From Limanda limanda (taxonomy: Eukaryota > Chordata > Actinopteri > Pleuronectiformes > Pleuronectidae), in contig NC_083639.1 of the NCBI RefSeq assembly GCF_963576545.1, positions 26,614,118 through 26,678,117 on the forward strand: DNA of 64,000 bases. Direction: 5' to 3'. Below the pieces are notes generated by a model. The model had not been told where the DNA came from. It did no database searches and saw nothing but the letters and a program-made list of their open reading frames with translations. Shown in pieces: positions 13,173 through 29,505 of this stretch. Numbering within the stretch: position 1 is the first letter of the stretch; every line of letters starts with the position of its first letter. The position numbers and the translations under genes were made by a program.

Positions 13173-13400
13173 AGATAAGATTCAACTTTATTGTCATTGC
13201 ACAGTACAACAAAATGCAGTTTAGCATCTAACCAGATGTGCAAAAAAAGGGCAGTATTGTGCATATTTAAAGTGGAATATGTAAATAAAAAAGATATGTA
13301 CAGTAAGAAATATATATGGAATATGAACAGTATTAAGAGGTATTGTATGATATAAGAAATTATATGTTCTTGTGCCTGTTCAATGAATAAAAACAACTCC
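13173..13400 (-). mobile_element. 3' end of an L2-type LINE (minus orientation)
   Basis: The stretch beginning 'attcaactttattgtcattg' and continuing past 'gcagtttagcatctaaccag' matches, in reverse, the common fish LINE 3' tail that ends in a short 'aataaagttgaat'-type repeat. Only the 3' UTR part is present, as expected from 5' truncation. The family is recognised from memory; the 5' limit is approximate. Confidence 0.5.
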
Positions 13401-13439
13401 TCTCCAAAATGGTTTACCGCTATGCCTGTGATGGGCTTT

Positions 13440-13831
13440 TATTTTGAAGGTTGCGAGCGGAAGTGTAGTGCGTGGCAGCGTGTGTGTGTGTGTGCATGAG
13501 TGTACGTGTGTCTATGTGTGTGTGTGGAGGCGCCACGTCGGCAGAACAGTCAGAGAGAGAAGCTGCTGCAGCCTGATCCGGAGTCCGAGGAGAAGTTCTG
13601 AAGCTGCTGCTGGTTTAGGGTTTGGACTAGATCTGAAAAGTCCCGAAGAAGAAGAAGAAGAAGCGTCCTCCTCCTGTCCTCCTTCTGTCCTCCTGTCCCC
13701 GTCCGAGCCGCAGCTTTCACCCCGAAACACATCGACACAACCCGGGCAGAGTTCGGGCTCCTCGGCTGAACCAGAAGCTGCTCTAGGCTCGAGTTCCTCT
13801 CAGGTGTTCGCAGGAGAACCCACTGGGAACA
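13440..13831 (+). promoter_or_regulatory. tmem263: Promoter and 5' UTR of tmem263
   Basis: GC content rises sharply here compared with the AT-rich flank. An ETS-like AGCGGAAGTG occurs near 13454, and CpGs are frequent from 13530 onward. The region is followed directly by the start exon at 13832. A 203-codon open frame crosses it but would run through the start exon's splice donor, so it is not taken as coding. Confidence 0.5.
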
Positions 13832-18356
<4,525 letters not shown>

Positions 18357-18369
18357 AGAGTCTGAAGAG

Positions 18370-18437
18370 GAGGAGGATGATGATGATGATGATGATGAAG
18401 ATGATGATGATAAAGATGATGATGAAGATGATGATGA
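18370..18437 (+). repeat. (GAT)n microsatellite in the tmem263 3' UTR
   Basis: Interrupted gatgat repeats begin 14 nt after the stop codon. They generate Ile- or Met-runs in other frames, which are not genes. Confidence 0.85.
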
Positions 18438-19487
18438 TGGACTTGCCCCGCCCTGAGCCAACAGAGACAGGCCGCCTGCAGATCTCTGTCTGCCAATCAG
18501 ACTCCATAGTGCCTTCCGACGCCTTTTCTCGGCCTTGAACACAATAGTCTTGTCACCATACCGAGATGTAGACTTCGACGCATATAACTACCGTCGTTTC
18601 CTTAAAGTTCAGTAGTACCACGTTACCATGGCAACACATAATTACCAGGAAGAAATGCTGAGTCACCAAAACTCTTGTGTACGACCCCTGCCTGACCTGG
18701 AGCAGGGTTTGTTTGTGCGGCTGGAACTAAAAGATCTGTCTCCAGGGAGATTGCATGGACTGGGATCCACTGCAGCTGAACTGGTGAACTTCTTGATGCT
18801 GTTGAATATTTTTGTAACTGTTGATTATCTGACTGATGCTCAATCTTTCCTTCACTCTCTCCTGTCAACACACGTCTGGTGAAATGTTTTCTGAATCAAA
18901 ACGCTGAAGACTTTTACTCTTTATTTTCTTTTTTTTTTCTTCTTTTTTTGCAGTGGTATGTAGGTAATATTAAAATCTGTGAGACACATATAGTGTGTTT
19001 TGTGAAAAGTAAAATATTTCAACATTGGAAAACGAGGGATCAGCGTTGTTGTTCAGTCTGCAGCCTCCATTGGGTCTGACCTTTATTCTTTTAAAGAGCC
19101 CTGGGCCTTTTTCCTGTTTTTACCCAGAAGCCTCCAGTCCACATGGGGGAACATTTATCTGAAATGTCTGGAGGCGGTAAACACAATCACATGTACATCC
19201 ACGCTCATGTCTGCACCACAGCTATGATATTCTTAAAGTTTTCTGTTTATCCTTAATGTTGAAATGCTGCGTCGGAGTTTGATACGTTGACTTTTTTTGG
19301 TTTGTGTGAGAGTTAAAGGGCCAAATGTTGTCTGGAGACAGTAAAGGTTGAACCGTACCTTTAATCTGAAGGGGAACATGTTAATATGCAATGTCAGGAT
19401 TTCAATGCAACATTTGGAGTGAGTGGTAGCAGTTGCGGATTGGACTTAACTATGTGTATGTCTTGTATGTGTTTTTTTCAATATATC

Positions 19488-19493
19488 AATAAA
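19488..19493 (+). terminator. tmem263: Poly(A) signal of tmem263
   Basis: A canonical AATAAA in 'atatcaataaagtag' lies about 1.13 kb after the stop. A GT-rich stretch near 19540-19556 follows and could be the downstream element. Confidence 0.6.
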
Positions 19494-19832
19494 GTAGTTT
19501 GGAAGGTAAAAATATCTTTAACATAAAACCTGTTCTGCTGTTTCTGTGTGTGTGTGATTTTCAAGTTTGAGGAGTTTTGGTCAAATTATTTTGCGTCTAA
19601 ATACAGTTTCTCACTGTTACACATTATGTGAGTTCTTGAGGTGTAAGAAATTAATTTCCTTACTCTCAAAACATTTCCTAAGAAGATTTGTATTAGATCA
19701 AAGGACGGCAGTGTCAGTCAGATGTCCAGTTTGATCCAGACCATTTATATAAATATAAAGACGGTCTTCTCCTCCGTGGCGGCAGGCTAGCAGGCTTCCA
19801 ACCATTCAAAATACAATAATTAAATATTTCAG

Positions 19833-20100
19833 AAATTAGAATTCATATAAAAATAAATACCACGAATATAAAGATTTAAAAAATGATAAAATAGAAAAAA
19901 AATCTAAACGGAAAAAATAGAATTTCAAAGAAATTTGAGTTAAATAAAATTGTATTTGAAATAAAACAAATTTCATATAAAAATAAATACCACGATATAA
20001 AGATTGAAAAAAACATTAAATTGAATAAAATCTAAACTGTAAAACCGAATTACAGTGAAATTAGAGTTAAATGAAAATTTATTTGAAATAAAATTGATAA
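19833..20100. repeat. Two-copy AT-rich tandem duplication (about 130 bp unit)
   Basis: The string catataaaaataaatacca occurs at 19844 and 19974, and the following about 125 bp match with small indels. The unit is very A-rich and lacks coding potential. It lies between tmem263 and hgh1. Confidence 0.75.
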
Positions 20101-20269
20101 ATTTGGCTCCTGCTAATGTTGCTAACGAGATTATAACTCGATAATATTAGAAAACCCAACATACGCCACATTTATACTCCATAAACACACGTAGCAGGAA
20201 ATACCAGAAAGTTCTCGAAACATCTGGAGGTTCACAAACATGGAGCATCCCCACACGACCACAAGGGGC

Positions 20270-20457
20270 AGCAACAGGCAGCTGGCACCCTCCAGCTGCT
20301 GCGAACCAAGAGAAGAAGAGAAGCAGGAAGTGAAGCCGGAAGCCGCAGTGTCCACATGTGAACTGTGATCGTTCACAAGCAGAAGAATAAAATACATGTT
20401 TACAAGAAGAACAGCAACGAAATGAGAAGCAGATTCGTGCTATAGCTTCTGAAAGGT
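20270..20457 (+). promoter_or_regulatory. hgh1: Probable promoter and non-coding exon 1 of hgh1
   Basis: Two tandem ETS-type sites, CAGGAAGTG and GCCGGAAGC, lie within 20325-20345, a common arrangement in housekeeping promoters. A possible 5' exon ends at 'cttctgaaag' followed by a GTAACATC donor at about 20456. It would splice to the exon starting at 22515. It contains only a short ATG frame ending in TGA. Inferred, with no transcript evidence. Confidence 0.45.
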
Positions 20458-21033
20458 AACATCTGTTTATAGCTTATTATGATTATTCAACATTAGCAGG
20501 AGCCAATGGGATTGTTAATCTGACAGATTGTTGAGTTCAAACTAAAAACTGATGCTTGGTAAGAAAACAACGTTTTGAATGAAACTGCTGAAGGGAAATA
20601 TCATCGAACACGTATTTGAATGCTAATAAATAAACTATAGACAGGATATAGACTCAGTAAATACAAGTATTTGACTGAATCTTCTTTTCATATGTTAATA
20701 TCCTGATTATGACACAGGAGTGAAGAGTTGACACTGGTTTCCAATGTGTTGACAGTGTGACAGCTAAAGATAATCTATTACTGTGTAAACATGGTAATTA
20801 CCTAACGAATGACATATTTATTACCACGAGTCATTCAATATTTGAGAGTTTTAAAACTGTTCTGTTCTCAGAGTCGTGGAAAATATATGTTGGTTTGCAT
20901 AAACAATAAAACACAATAAAGAAGAGTCAATTTAGTCTTGATATTTGATATGTACTGTTATGGTCGTCTGTCATGCACAGTTTGGTTTTTACTAATTTCA
21001 GATCAGCCTAGTGAAGGTGGTGGTATTTCCATC

Positions 21034-22498
21034 CATAGTAATGTTGTGGGACCTGATGGTTTAACCGTAGTATTGTTGTGGGACCTGATGGTTAACTGTA
21101 GTATTGTTGTGGGACCTGATGGTTAACTGTAGTATTGTTGTGGGACCTGATGGTTTAACCGTAGTATTGTTGTGGGACCTGATGGTTAACTGTAGTATTG
21201 TTGTGGGACCTGATGGTTTAACCGTAGTATTGTTGTGGGACCTGATGGTTTAACCGTAGTATTGTTGTGGGACCTGATGGTTTAACCGTAGTATTGTTGT
21301 GGGACCTGATGGTTTAACCGTAGTATTGTTGTGGGACCTGATGGTTTTACCGTAGTATTGTTGTGGGACCTGATGTTTTAACCGTAGTATTGTTGTGAGA
21401 CCTGATGGTTCAACCGTAGTATTGTTGTGGGACCTGATGGTTTAACCGTAGTATTGTTGTGGGACCTGATGGTTTAACCGTAGTATTGTTGTGGGACCTG
21501 ATGTTTTAACTGTAGTATTGTTGTGGGACCTGATGGTTTAACAGTAGTATTGTTGTGGGACCTGATGGTTAACTGTAGTGTTGTTGTGGGACCTGATGGT
21601 TTAACTGTAGTATTGTTGTGGGACCTGATGGTTAACCGTAGTATTGTTGTGGGACCTGATGGTTTAACCGTAGTATTGTTGTGGGACCTGATGGTTAACT
21701 GTAGTATTGTTGTGGGACCTGATGGTTAACTGTAGTATTGTTGTGGGACCTGATGGTTAACCGTAGTATTGTTGTGGGACCTGATGGTTTAACCGTAGTA
21801 TTGTTGTGGGACCTGATGTTTTAACAGTAGTATTGTTGTGGGACCTGATGGTTAACTGTAGTGTTGTTGTGGGACCTGATGGTTTAACCGTAGTATTGTT
21901 GTGGGACCTGATGGTTAACTGTAGTATTGTTGTGGGACCTGATGGTTTAACTGTAGTATTTTTGTGGGACCTGATGGTTTAACCGTAGTATTGTTGTGGG
22001 ACCTGATGGTTAACTGTAGTATTGTTGTGGGACCTGATGGTTTAACCGTAGTATTGTTGTGGGACCTGATGGTTAACTGTAGTATTGTTGTGGGACCTGA
22101 TGGTTTAACCGTAGTATTGTTGTGGGACCTGATGGTTTAACCGTAGTATTGTTGTGGGACCTGATGGTTAACTGTAGTATTGTTGTGGGACCTGATGGTT
22201 TAACCGTAGTATTGTTGTGGGACCTGATGGTTAACTGTAGTGTTGTTGTGGGACCTGATGGTTTAACTGTAGTATTGTTGTGGGACCTCATGGTTAACTG
22301 TAGTATTGTTGTGGGACCTGATGGTTTAACCGTAGTATTGTTGTGGGACCTGATGGTTTAACCGTAGTATTGTTGTGGGACCTGATGGTTTAACCGTAGT
22401 ATTGTTGTAGGACCTGATGTTTTAACCGTAGTATTGTTGTGGGACCTGATGGTTTAACCGTAGTATTGTTGTGGGACCTGATGGTTTAACCGTTGTGT
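21034..22498. repeat. 31/32-bp variant minisatellite in hgh1 intron 1
   Basis: About 46 head-to-tail units with core tattgttgtgggacctgatg. Two main unit types alternate irregularly: a 32-bp form with ggtttaaccg and a 31-bp form with ggttaactg. This is the pattern of a variant-repeat map. The array ends about 16 bp before the acceptor of the first coding exon (22515). It produces repetitive open frames on both strands that are not genes. Confidence 0.95.
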
Positions 22499-22527
22499 TG
22501 CTGCTCTTCACCAGACTCGGTGAGAAG

Positions 22528-25500
22528 ATGTTGAGCGACTCTGAGGCCGCGGAGCTTCCCTCCTTCCTGAGCCCCGGCACACGTCCTGATGTCAAAGGTC
22601 ACACCACAGAATACATCCTGGGACTGTCAGGGAACAGGTAGGCTGACCAGGAGGAGCAAGAGGGGGGGTGATGGCAATAATAGTGATGGCTATGACTCAA
22701 ACTGAATCAAAACCATTAGTAAAAGTGTATTTATAATAATTCAGATCACTGATAAGATGCAATATTATATTAAGTGTTATTATTAAGCATTTAGATTATG
22801 TATATGAAAAAGTTTATTTTTAACTCCTGTGGCCCCATATCAGTAGAGGCTGCTGTCGATCAATGAACAACACTTTAGTACATCACATTTGCAATAACAT
22901 GAAATTAATAATCAGCTAAAAACAGACTTAAATCCACTCACACAACTACACTATAATGTGTTACAAACCATTTGTTATCTTTTTTCTTATTAACATTAAT
23001 CTGTAGAATCGTATCTCAATGGAACAACTTTACTTTCTATCTCATTAATCTACCAAAAACAATCTTGAAGAGAAACTTCTATTTCACTTGGCATAATTTA
23101 AAATGATTTTGTTTTAAGTGTAACATGTTTATCTATTGCTGTGCTGTACCTTTACTGTTGGATGCATATTTGTTTATCAGATGTAAATTCTAACACAACC
23201 CACATGTCTTTGTGTGTCTGTGTGTTTTTAGGGATGGCTGCCGCTTCCTCCGAACTAAACCTGATATACTTGTTGCGCTCTTTGCATTGACCTCTGACCC
23301 CTCGATGACCATCGTGAAGAACTGCTACCACATCTTCATCAACCTGTCAGCAGATGAGATTCTACACAAGGTGAGGTTTACAATTACAAATTATACACAA
23401 CTTTTCTGTAAGTGGCAAATAAAAACGAAACGAAAAGAACTGTACTTCCCTCAGAGATGATTTATGTTACGTGTGTGTGTTCTTGGTTGTGTCTCACGCA
23501 GGTTTTGGTGGAAGATGTTAAAGTTGTCCCGGTGTTATTAAAGAACTTTGTGGATCCCGAGTGCTCTTTCTCTGATCAGAGCTGCAAGATCCTGTCCAAC
23601 CTGACCCGCCACGTGAAGACCTGCAAGACTGTGTTCCCGGTGAGTCGCTGCAGAACCAGTTTACCTGGAGAGAGGTTTTGCTGGGGAGGCATGGGGGAGC
23701 TGGCTGGTTCCAACCTTTGCTAATAGCATAGCCTCTTCTGATGGCTAATGTATTGATTTGGCCTTTTTATAGACGGTGAATGTGTCTGTAAAACAGCACA
23801 AATCACAAATATTTAGATTGAAAAGTTCTCCATAACAGGCAGGCAGCAGAAAATAGACAAACTTATGTTAAACATTACTAATCGACACAAGCTTGTCACC
23901 TCTTTTCTAATTGTTAAGTATTAAATTTGTGTAAGTGATAAAACATGAGAGACATTTAGTGAAAGTGAATATCAACCTGGTGCTCTCTCTACTATGCTGC
24001 TCATTTAAAGGCTTCACACAGTTGAACTCCACCATACATGAGCTTTGTTACACACTTAACCTCTAAGGACAATATTAGAAGGATTCATGTTTGTGTCCTG
24101 CTTAGGGATGGGCATTCGATTAAAATGTCTTAATCGATCGTCGGGAGAGTTAATGACGAATTTTCGATTAATCATTAATATTTTTATATTAAAATTCAGT
24201 ATTTATAGACTGTTAAAATGCAGTGAAAATAGAAAAAACACAGCGTCTTTCAGCCGGGCTTGTAGAGTATAACTCCGGGATGCTTCCTATAGCTGCTAAC
24301 ATCGTCACTGTGCTGCGTTCAGGCATCTCGGATATTCCGACCTCCTACTTGAAGAAGAGCGGTGGACTCCTCATGCGCTCATGGAGACGTATAGCTTCGC
24401 AGTGTTGGCAGTGAACGCAACATAATTTCGTCGAAGAAACAAAATAATGTCCTCGACAAAATTCTTAATGATCAATTAATCGATCGTCGATTAATTATGC
24501 CCATCCCTAGTCCTGCTCATCACGTGTCTGTGCTGGTTCAGGTCCTGCAGGAGGAAGTAGGTCTGACTAAACTGGTGGAGATCTTCTGCACGGAAGGTTT
24601 CAACAAGAAGGCAAATCTCCATTACCTGGGTCCTCTGCTGTCCAACCTGACACAGCTGCCCGAGGCCAGGAACTACATCCTGGACAAGGACAGGTGACTG
24701 AATACGCTGCAGGATGGGGACTGGGGTCAGAAACTGAAAGACTACAATCTCTGTTCAAGATATTCGTTTTTCAGTTTTCGAGAATATTGATTTCACCATC
24801 AGATTTTGCTTTCACTCCTGCGCCTGCACTCAAACAACCCTTGCTTGTTGTTGGATTTGCTTTGCTTTGTTTCTTCAAAATTCTCAAATACATTTCCAGC
24901 TATAGTGTTGACAAATGAAATTGTACCACCCTCATTGTGGGTGTGTTATGACATACACAATGTTGTAATTGTGTGTGTGTGTGTGCTTGTATTGCAGGTG
25001 TGTGTTCCAGCGGTTGTTGCCCTACACTCAGTACCAGACATCAGCTCTTAGAAGAGGAGGAGTCGTAGGAACTCTGCGCAACTGCTGCTTTGACCACGGT
25101 GAGACACACACTCACACACAAACACACACGTCATCACATCAGCCTGAGTTAAACCAGACACACGTGGTGAAGAGGAGTCCGGCTGCAGATTCCCACTGTG
25201 AAGGTTTGGATTTATAGTTCAGCACAAGATTCTACACAATGACATCACCACGCTAACACTAGGGTTGGGTACCCGATACCTACCCGGACCGAAATGCAAC
25301 GGAGATTTCGGTGCCTCATTTCGGTGCCTGAGCCAATCGAAGCCTGAGGTCTCCGCTCGTCCCGCCTCCTCACACTTCCGCTCCTTCCTTCACGGATGTC
25401 GGCCGTGGCTGCCGGTGGACAAACTCTTGTCTCCGCGCTGCCCGCGCCCCGCGTGCGTCAGAGCTTCCGTGCAGGTGGCGGGGGGGGAGGATCTCCTCGC

Positions 25501-27349
25501 GGGACCTCTCCCCTCCGCCGGGAGCATTTCCTCCGTGGCGGTGTGCCGCGACCGGCTCCGGGTCGGCTTGGAAAGGCTCGGGGCGGGAGGAACTGCCTGC
25601 GACAGCCCCAGCCGCGGAGACACGGGGGTCTCTGAGTGATGGAAAAGCGACCCTCAGTCTTCATTTGGCTCAGGCACCGAAGTCAGAGTCACAAGTCAGA
25701 GTGTGTGTGTTTTGTATTTATTTTTATTTATTTAAGTATAGTGTAAACTTTTGTTAACAGTTCGTATGTTATTCATAGTTTTAAGTTATAAAGGGTTTTG
25801 TATTTATTTAGATTTATAATCTACTTTAAACAGTTAATATATTTGGCAATAAAAAAAGCCTTTCTTAGTCAAGCATCGTTTTGTGCACTTTTTTGAAAAA
25901 AGTATCGGTTCAGGCACCGTTTAGGCACCGGTATCGTTTTAAAAGTATCGGTTAGGAACCGGTATCGGATAAAAACCAAACGATACCCATCCCTAGCTAA
26001 CACTAGATGGAGGTGTCATACAGAGTGAGGCCTGGGACTGTGTTTACTCCAGACAAAGAGTAAACACAGTCAATCATAATAATAATAATAAGAGCTACAA
26101 TGAAGAAGAGATGCCAGATTAGCAGTGTAAATCCTAACAGTTGGTCCAGGTGTCTGACGTGTGTCCTCACTGTGTCCTCACTGTGTCCTCATTGTGTCCT
26201 CATTGTGTCCTCATTGTGTCCTCATTGTGTCCTCACTGTGTCCTCATTGTGTCCAGGATGTCATGTGTGGCTGCTGAGTGAGGCTGTGGACATCCTGCCC
26301 TTCCTCCTGCTGCCGCTGGCCGGCCCAGAGGAGCTGTCAGAAGAAGACAATGAAGGTCAGAATGTCTTTCTGTCGTTAAACCAGTTAACTCCGTGTCACA
26401 CCAGTTTCTGCTTTGTACATGCTGGTGCAACTAAGACCTGAGGGGATCTGAGGAATATGAGACAGAAGTCGTTGTCCAAACGTCAGTGGTTCTGTGTCGG
26501 GATTCCAGAAGACAGAAGTGTGACACGTCTCCTGACCCATAAACGGCCACATGTTGTCAGTTGTTCACTTTAGCAGTGTGTATGAGAGAGAGAATAATAA
26601 TAATATATTTATTATTATTGATGTGATGCTCAGGTTTACCGGTGGACCTGCAGTATCTGCCAGAGGACAAGAAAAGAGAGGAAAGCGCTGGCATCAGAAA
26701 GATGCTGCTGGAAACACTCTTGCTGGTACGTACACACACACACACACACACCCTCACACACACACACACACACACACTAACAGAATGTATAAACGTTTGT
26801 TTCATGTTGAACTCTTCCCTGTTTGTCTCTTGTGTAGCTGACAGCAACCAAAGATGGTCGACTGACACTAAGAGAGAAGAACGTTTATCCGATCATGAGA
26901 GAGTATCACAAGTGGGAGAAGGACGTGCACATTGCAGCAACTATTGAAAAAGTGATCCAGGTAGAAATGATCTAATCCCACAGTGGAGATATCAATAATC
27001 AGTAATCACCTGAAATGTTGCTCTTTGTGATTTTATTGTAATGATGAATTCCCTTATTACAGTGAAATCTCGTATTGATCATTTGAGTTGTGACTGTAAA
27101 CCATCTTTCTTCCTTGACTCACTCCAGGTGCTAATTGGTGACGAGCCGGAGACGGGGATGGAGAATCTGATGGAGCTGGAGATTCCTGAGGATGTGGAGA
27201 AGAAACTGAAGGAGGCCGAGGTCAAAGAACAGCAGGAGCTGGAGGAGGAGCAGAAGAGACAAGAGGAGAGGGAGAAAGAGGAAGAGGAGAACAAGAGGAG
27301 CAGTGATGCAGCGACAGACAGAGAACAGGAGAGCGGACTGATACCATAA
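22528..27349 (+). CDS. hgh1: HGH1 homologue, armadillo-type co-chaperone
   Basis: HGH1 (FAM203/BRP16) is a cytosolic Arm/HEAT-repeat protein; in yeast it links the TRiC/CCT chaperonin and Hsp90 in folding elongation factor 2. Coding exons: 22528-22637, 23232-23370, 23502-23639, 24542-24693, 24998-25098, 26257-26355, 26634-26725, 26838-26960, 27128-27349. They total 1176 nt, or 391 aa plus TAA, and all junctions are in phase. The protein starts MLSDSEAAELPSFLSPG. Family signatures are YLGPLLSNLTQLPEAR (exon 4), RRGGVVGTLRNCCFDH (about 199-213), VDILPFLLLPLAGPEE (exon 6), GLPVDLQYLP (exon 7), and VLIGDEPETGMENLMELEIP beginning exon 9. The last 60 residues are a Glu/Lys-rich charged helix. Three introns carry large repeats or MITEs close to acceptors. 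Exon 4 could also start at the AG eight bases later, losing three codons' worth out of frame, so 24542 is preferred. Confidence 0.93.
24103..24509. mobile_element. hAT-type MITE (407 bp) in hgh1 intron
   Basis: Inverted ends tagggatgggcattcgatta and ...taattatgcccatcccta flank AT-rich DNA with cgatcgtcga motifs near both ends. A perfect 8-bp target duplication, GTCCTGCT, lies at 24095-24102 and 24510-24517. There is no transposase. The element ends 32 bp before the coding exon starting at 24542. Confidence 0.9.
25260..25995. mobile_element. hAT-type MITE (736 bp) with a GC-rich core in hgh1 intron
   Basis: Ends are tagggttgggtacccgatac and ...aaacgatacccatcccta. The perfect 8-bp target duplication GCTAACAC is at 25252-25259 and 25996-26003. 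Between the AT-rich ends, 25340-25640 is strikingly GC-rich and CpG-rich, unlike the rest of the intron. That core holds open frames of 77-124 codons on both strands with no recognisable family. Repeated 'gcaccg' and 'tatcggtt' blocks lie near the right end. Confidence 0.9.
26161..26256 (+). repeat. 11-bp tandem array running into the hgh1 exon-6 acceptor
   Basis: Eight head-to-tail units of gtgtcctcact or gtgtcctcatt are followed by a truncated ninth, gtgtccag. The AG of that ninth unit (26255-26256) is the splice acceptor for the coding exon at 26257. The array supplies the pyrimidine-rich tract of the intron. Confidence 0.92.
26732..26777. repeat. (CA)n microsatellite
   Basis: Interrupted CA repeat beginning six bases inside the donor end of the hgh1 intron after the exon ending at 26725. 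Confidence 0.9.
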
Positions 27350-27765
27350 AAACTATTTTTACATTTGTCCGATGAAGCGACTTCTTGTCCTTCAGAATAA
27401 GAGCTCAGATCATTACAGCTTTATTCAGACATGAAAAGACATTCACAGAAAGAAACACGATGTGGTTTCTATCATCAGCTCCACAGGAGGAACACAGAGT
27501 CACAAGGTGACTGTAAGTAATGTGTAATACCTTCATATTGTTTATGATGCAAAAGGAAGAATCGTGTTTTTTGTTCTGTTAGAAGCTGCATCAGTGATGA
27601 ATTTTAAAACCTAATTTGCTAAAAGCCTTTATCAACGACCAGGGAGACAATTTTATAATATCTGACAGTGAACTTGGGTTAAATTGGGAATGTACGGTTG
27701 TTGTACACAAAGAAAACTAATAATTTTGTAGCCTGATCTGAGAGGAACTGGCTCATTCAGTGTTT

Positions 27766-27771
27766 ATTAAA
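27766..27771 (+). terminator. hgh1: Candidate poly(A) signal of hgh1
   Basis: ATTAAA lies 417 nt after the hgh1 stop codon, followed by a T-rich stretch (27780-27830). No AATAAA occurs nearer the stop on this strand. Confidence 0.45.
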
Positions 27772-29039
27772 GTTATTCTATTTTCTCTGCCTCCTGAGGA
27801 TTTGAGTGTTTTCTGTTTTTTAGGTTAAAGTTGCTCCTCACAGTTCCAAACATTTCAAACTGTGTATGATGTTGTTGCAGCTCTTAATTGAAGCTTTACA
27901 ATGTTTATACCAAGAGAAATATTCTAACCACAGTGTCCTTGTTTTATGGATATACCATGAGATTATATTTTGTATTTTATTAAAAATATATATACTGACA
28001 TGTATACACATCCCCCAAGTAATCAAACAAACCAGGAAGGAAAAAGAAAAGCAGGATTTGGGTTACTTAAGATTGTTCTAATGAGGCAAAAATTATAACC
28101 TGCAGAAAACTCATAAATCCATTAATTAAATTACCCACAAATTGTCAGTGTCTGAATTAAAAAAGTTGTATTTGCTTCTGAGAAAATTCCCGTCCACTGA
28201 GGGAACATCTGATTTTACTTTATCTTAGATGGAACACATAACTAAATTCGAATGAAAGGTTTTCTACCTTTTTTCTTTTAATTTCTACCTTTTCACGTGG
28301 TTAGAATAATGACGTATTTATCTTCTCGATCTTTTCACTGATGCAGATGTGACTGAAATGTGGATTCAGTTTTTTCTAGTCAACTTTACTCCAAACATCA
28401 GGCCTCAGTTTTATATGACACTGATCAACCAGAAGGGGGCGTCTGAGCGTCTTTTGTCATTTTACAACATGGACTCTCATGAATAACTTCACAAAGTTTA
28501 CACCTTTAAACAAAGTTGTCAAACGTGATGACATTTTCGAGACAGTAAAATTGTGTTCTGGAAAATGAAGTAAACTAGAAAGACATTTTGGAAAGGTTGA
28601 CAGTTTGAGACGTTCAGGAAAAAAGTGAGGACATTTGTCCTGTCTCCACTTTTTCTAATGAACTGAGGGTCAGACTTTATTTTAGGGTCGAATGAGTTGA
28701 GGTTGGGTTTAGGGCAGAAGGCCTGAAGTACAGGCACAAGTACAAACCTCGTATTTGTGCGTCATCAGATCAAACAAATACTTTCTGCAAAGCTCACAAC
28801 AGAGGATATGCTCGTGTGTGAGGCGTCTCGTGAGGACTGAAGACTGAGTGTCCTCGTCCTCCTGTGAGGCTGCAGAGCAGGTGTCCCCCTTATCAGCCTC
28901 TGGGAGGTTTTCCACTTCAGCTCAAGGTCACAACCAAACTTACACAGAGAGGAAAAAAAACACCATTTCTGGAATGGAAACAAATATTTAGCAGCTCTTC
29001 AGTCAGCCGTAATAATATCACTAATCAGACATTTGTCAA

Positions 29040-29300
29040 ATGATTGGATATAAGAATAGATGCCGTGATTTGTTTCAAAGTAAAGTCTGTGAGTTATCAG
29101 GGTTACACAAAAACTGGATGGATTATCATGAAACTTAAGGATCAGGAAAGAACCCATTGAATTTTGGTGCAGATCCACGATCAGGAAGTGAATCATTGCA
29201 AGATTGCTGAACATTTTCATTGGTTTCTCAGAGAATAATTCATGGATCTTGATAGAAGAAACCTGACGTGTTTAAGGGACTGATATTTATGAGTGTTTAT
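29040..29300 (+). repeat. Dispersed fish repeat, copy 1
   Basis: Contains gagaataattcatggatctt near 29231, shared exactly with copy 2 near 37372. It also has 'aagaacccattgaattttgg', a string I recognise as recurrent in fish genomes. No coding content and no clear ends. Confidence 0.55.
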
Positions 29301-29399
29301 GCAGATCCAAATAAAAATGTGGATCTAGAGAATTTAAATGTAGATCATAAGGAGACTGTTGGGCCTTGATGAAGCTGGAGCTCGACTAAGTGTTCTTTT

Positions 29400-29505
29400 A
29401 ATCCATGGATATGTTCTTGGACTTTGGGAGGAAGTCGGACTACGCACACACACACGGGGATCAAACTCCACACAGTAGCACTACACCACCGTGCCACCCC
29501 CACAC
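29400..29505 (-). mobile_element. Fragment of a tRNA-related fish SINE or LINE tail
   Basis: Read on the minus strand, it contains ggcacggtggtgtagtgc, then tgtgtggagtttgatcccc, then 'cgacttcctcccaaagtcca'. These are, in order, degenerate versions of a very common fish short interspersed repeat. The tRNA-like part is too short and decayed to be a tRNA gene. Confidence 0.55.

Noticed and set aside
20938..22361. Repetitive frames such as DGLTVVLLWDLMV on both strands
   Set aside because: They follow from the 31/32-bp minisatellite; unit lengths break the frame repeatedly.
29400..29505. Possible tRNA gene
   Set aside because: Only a degenerate SINE-like match; no complete cloverleaf or B-box in proper spacing.
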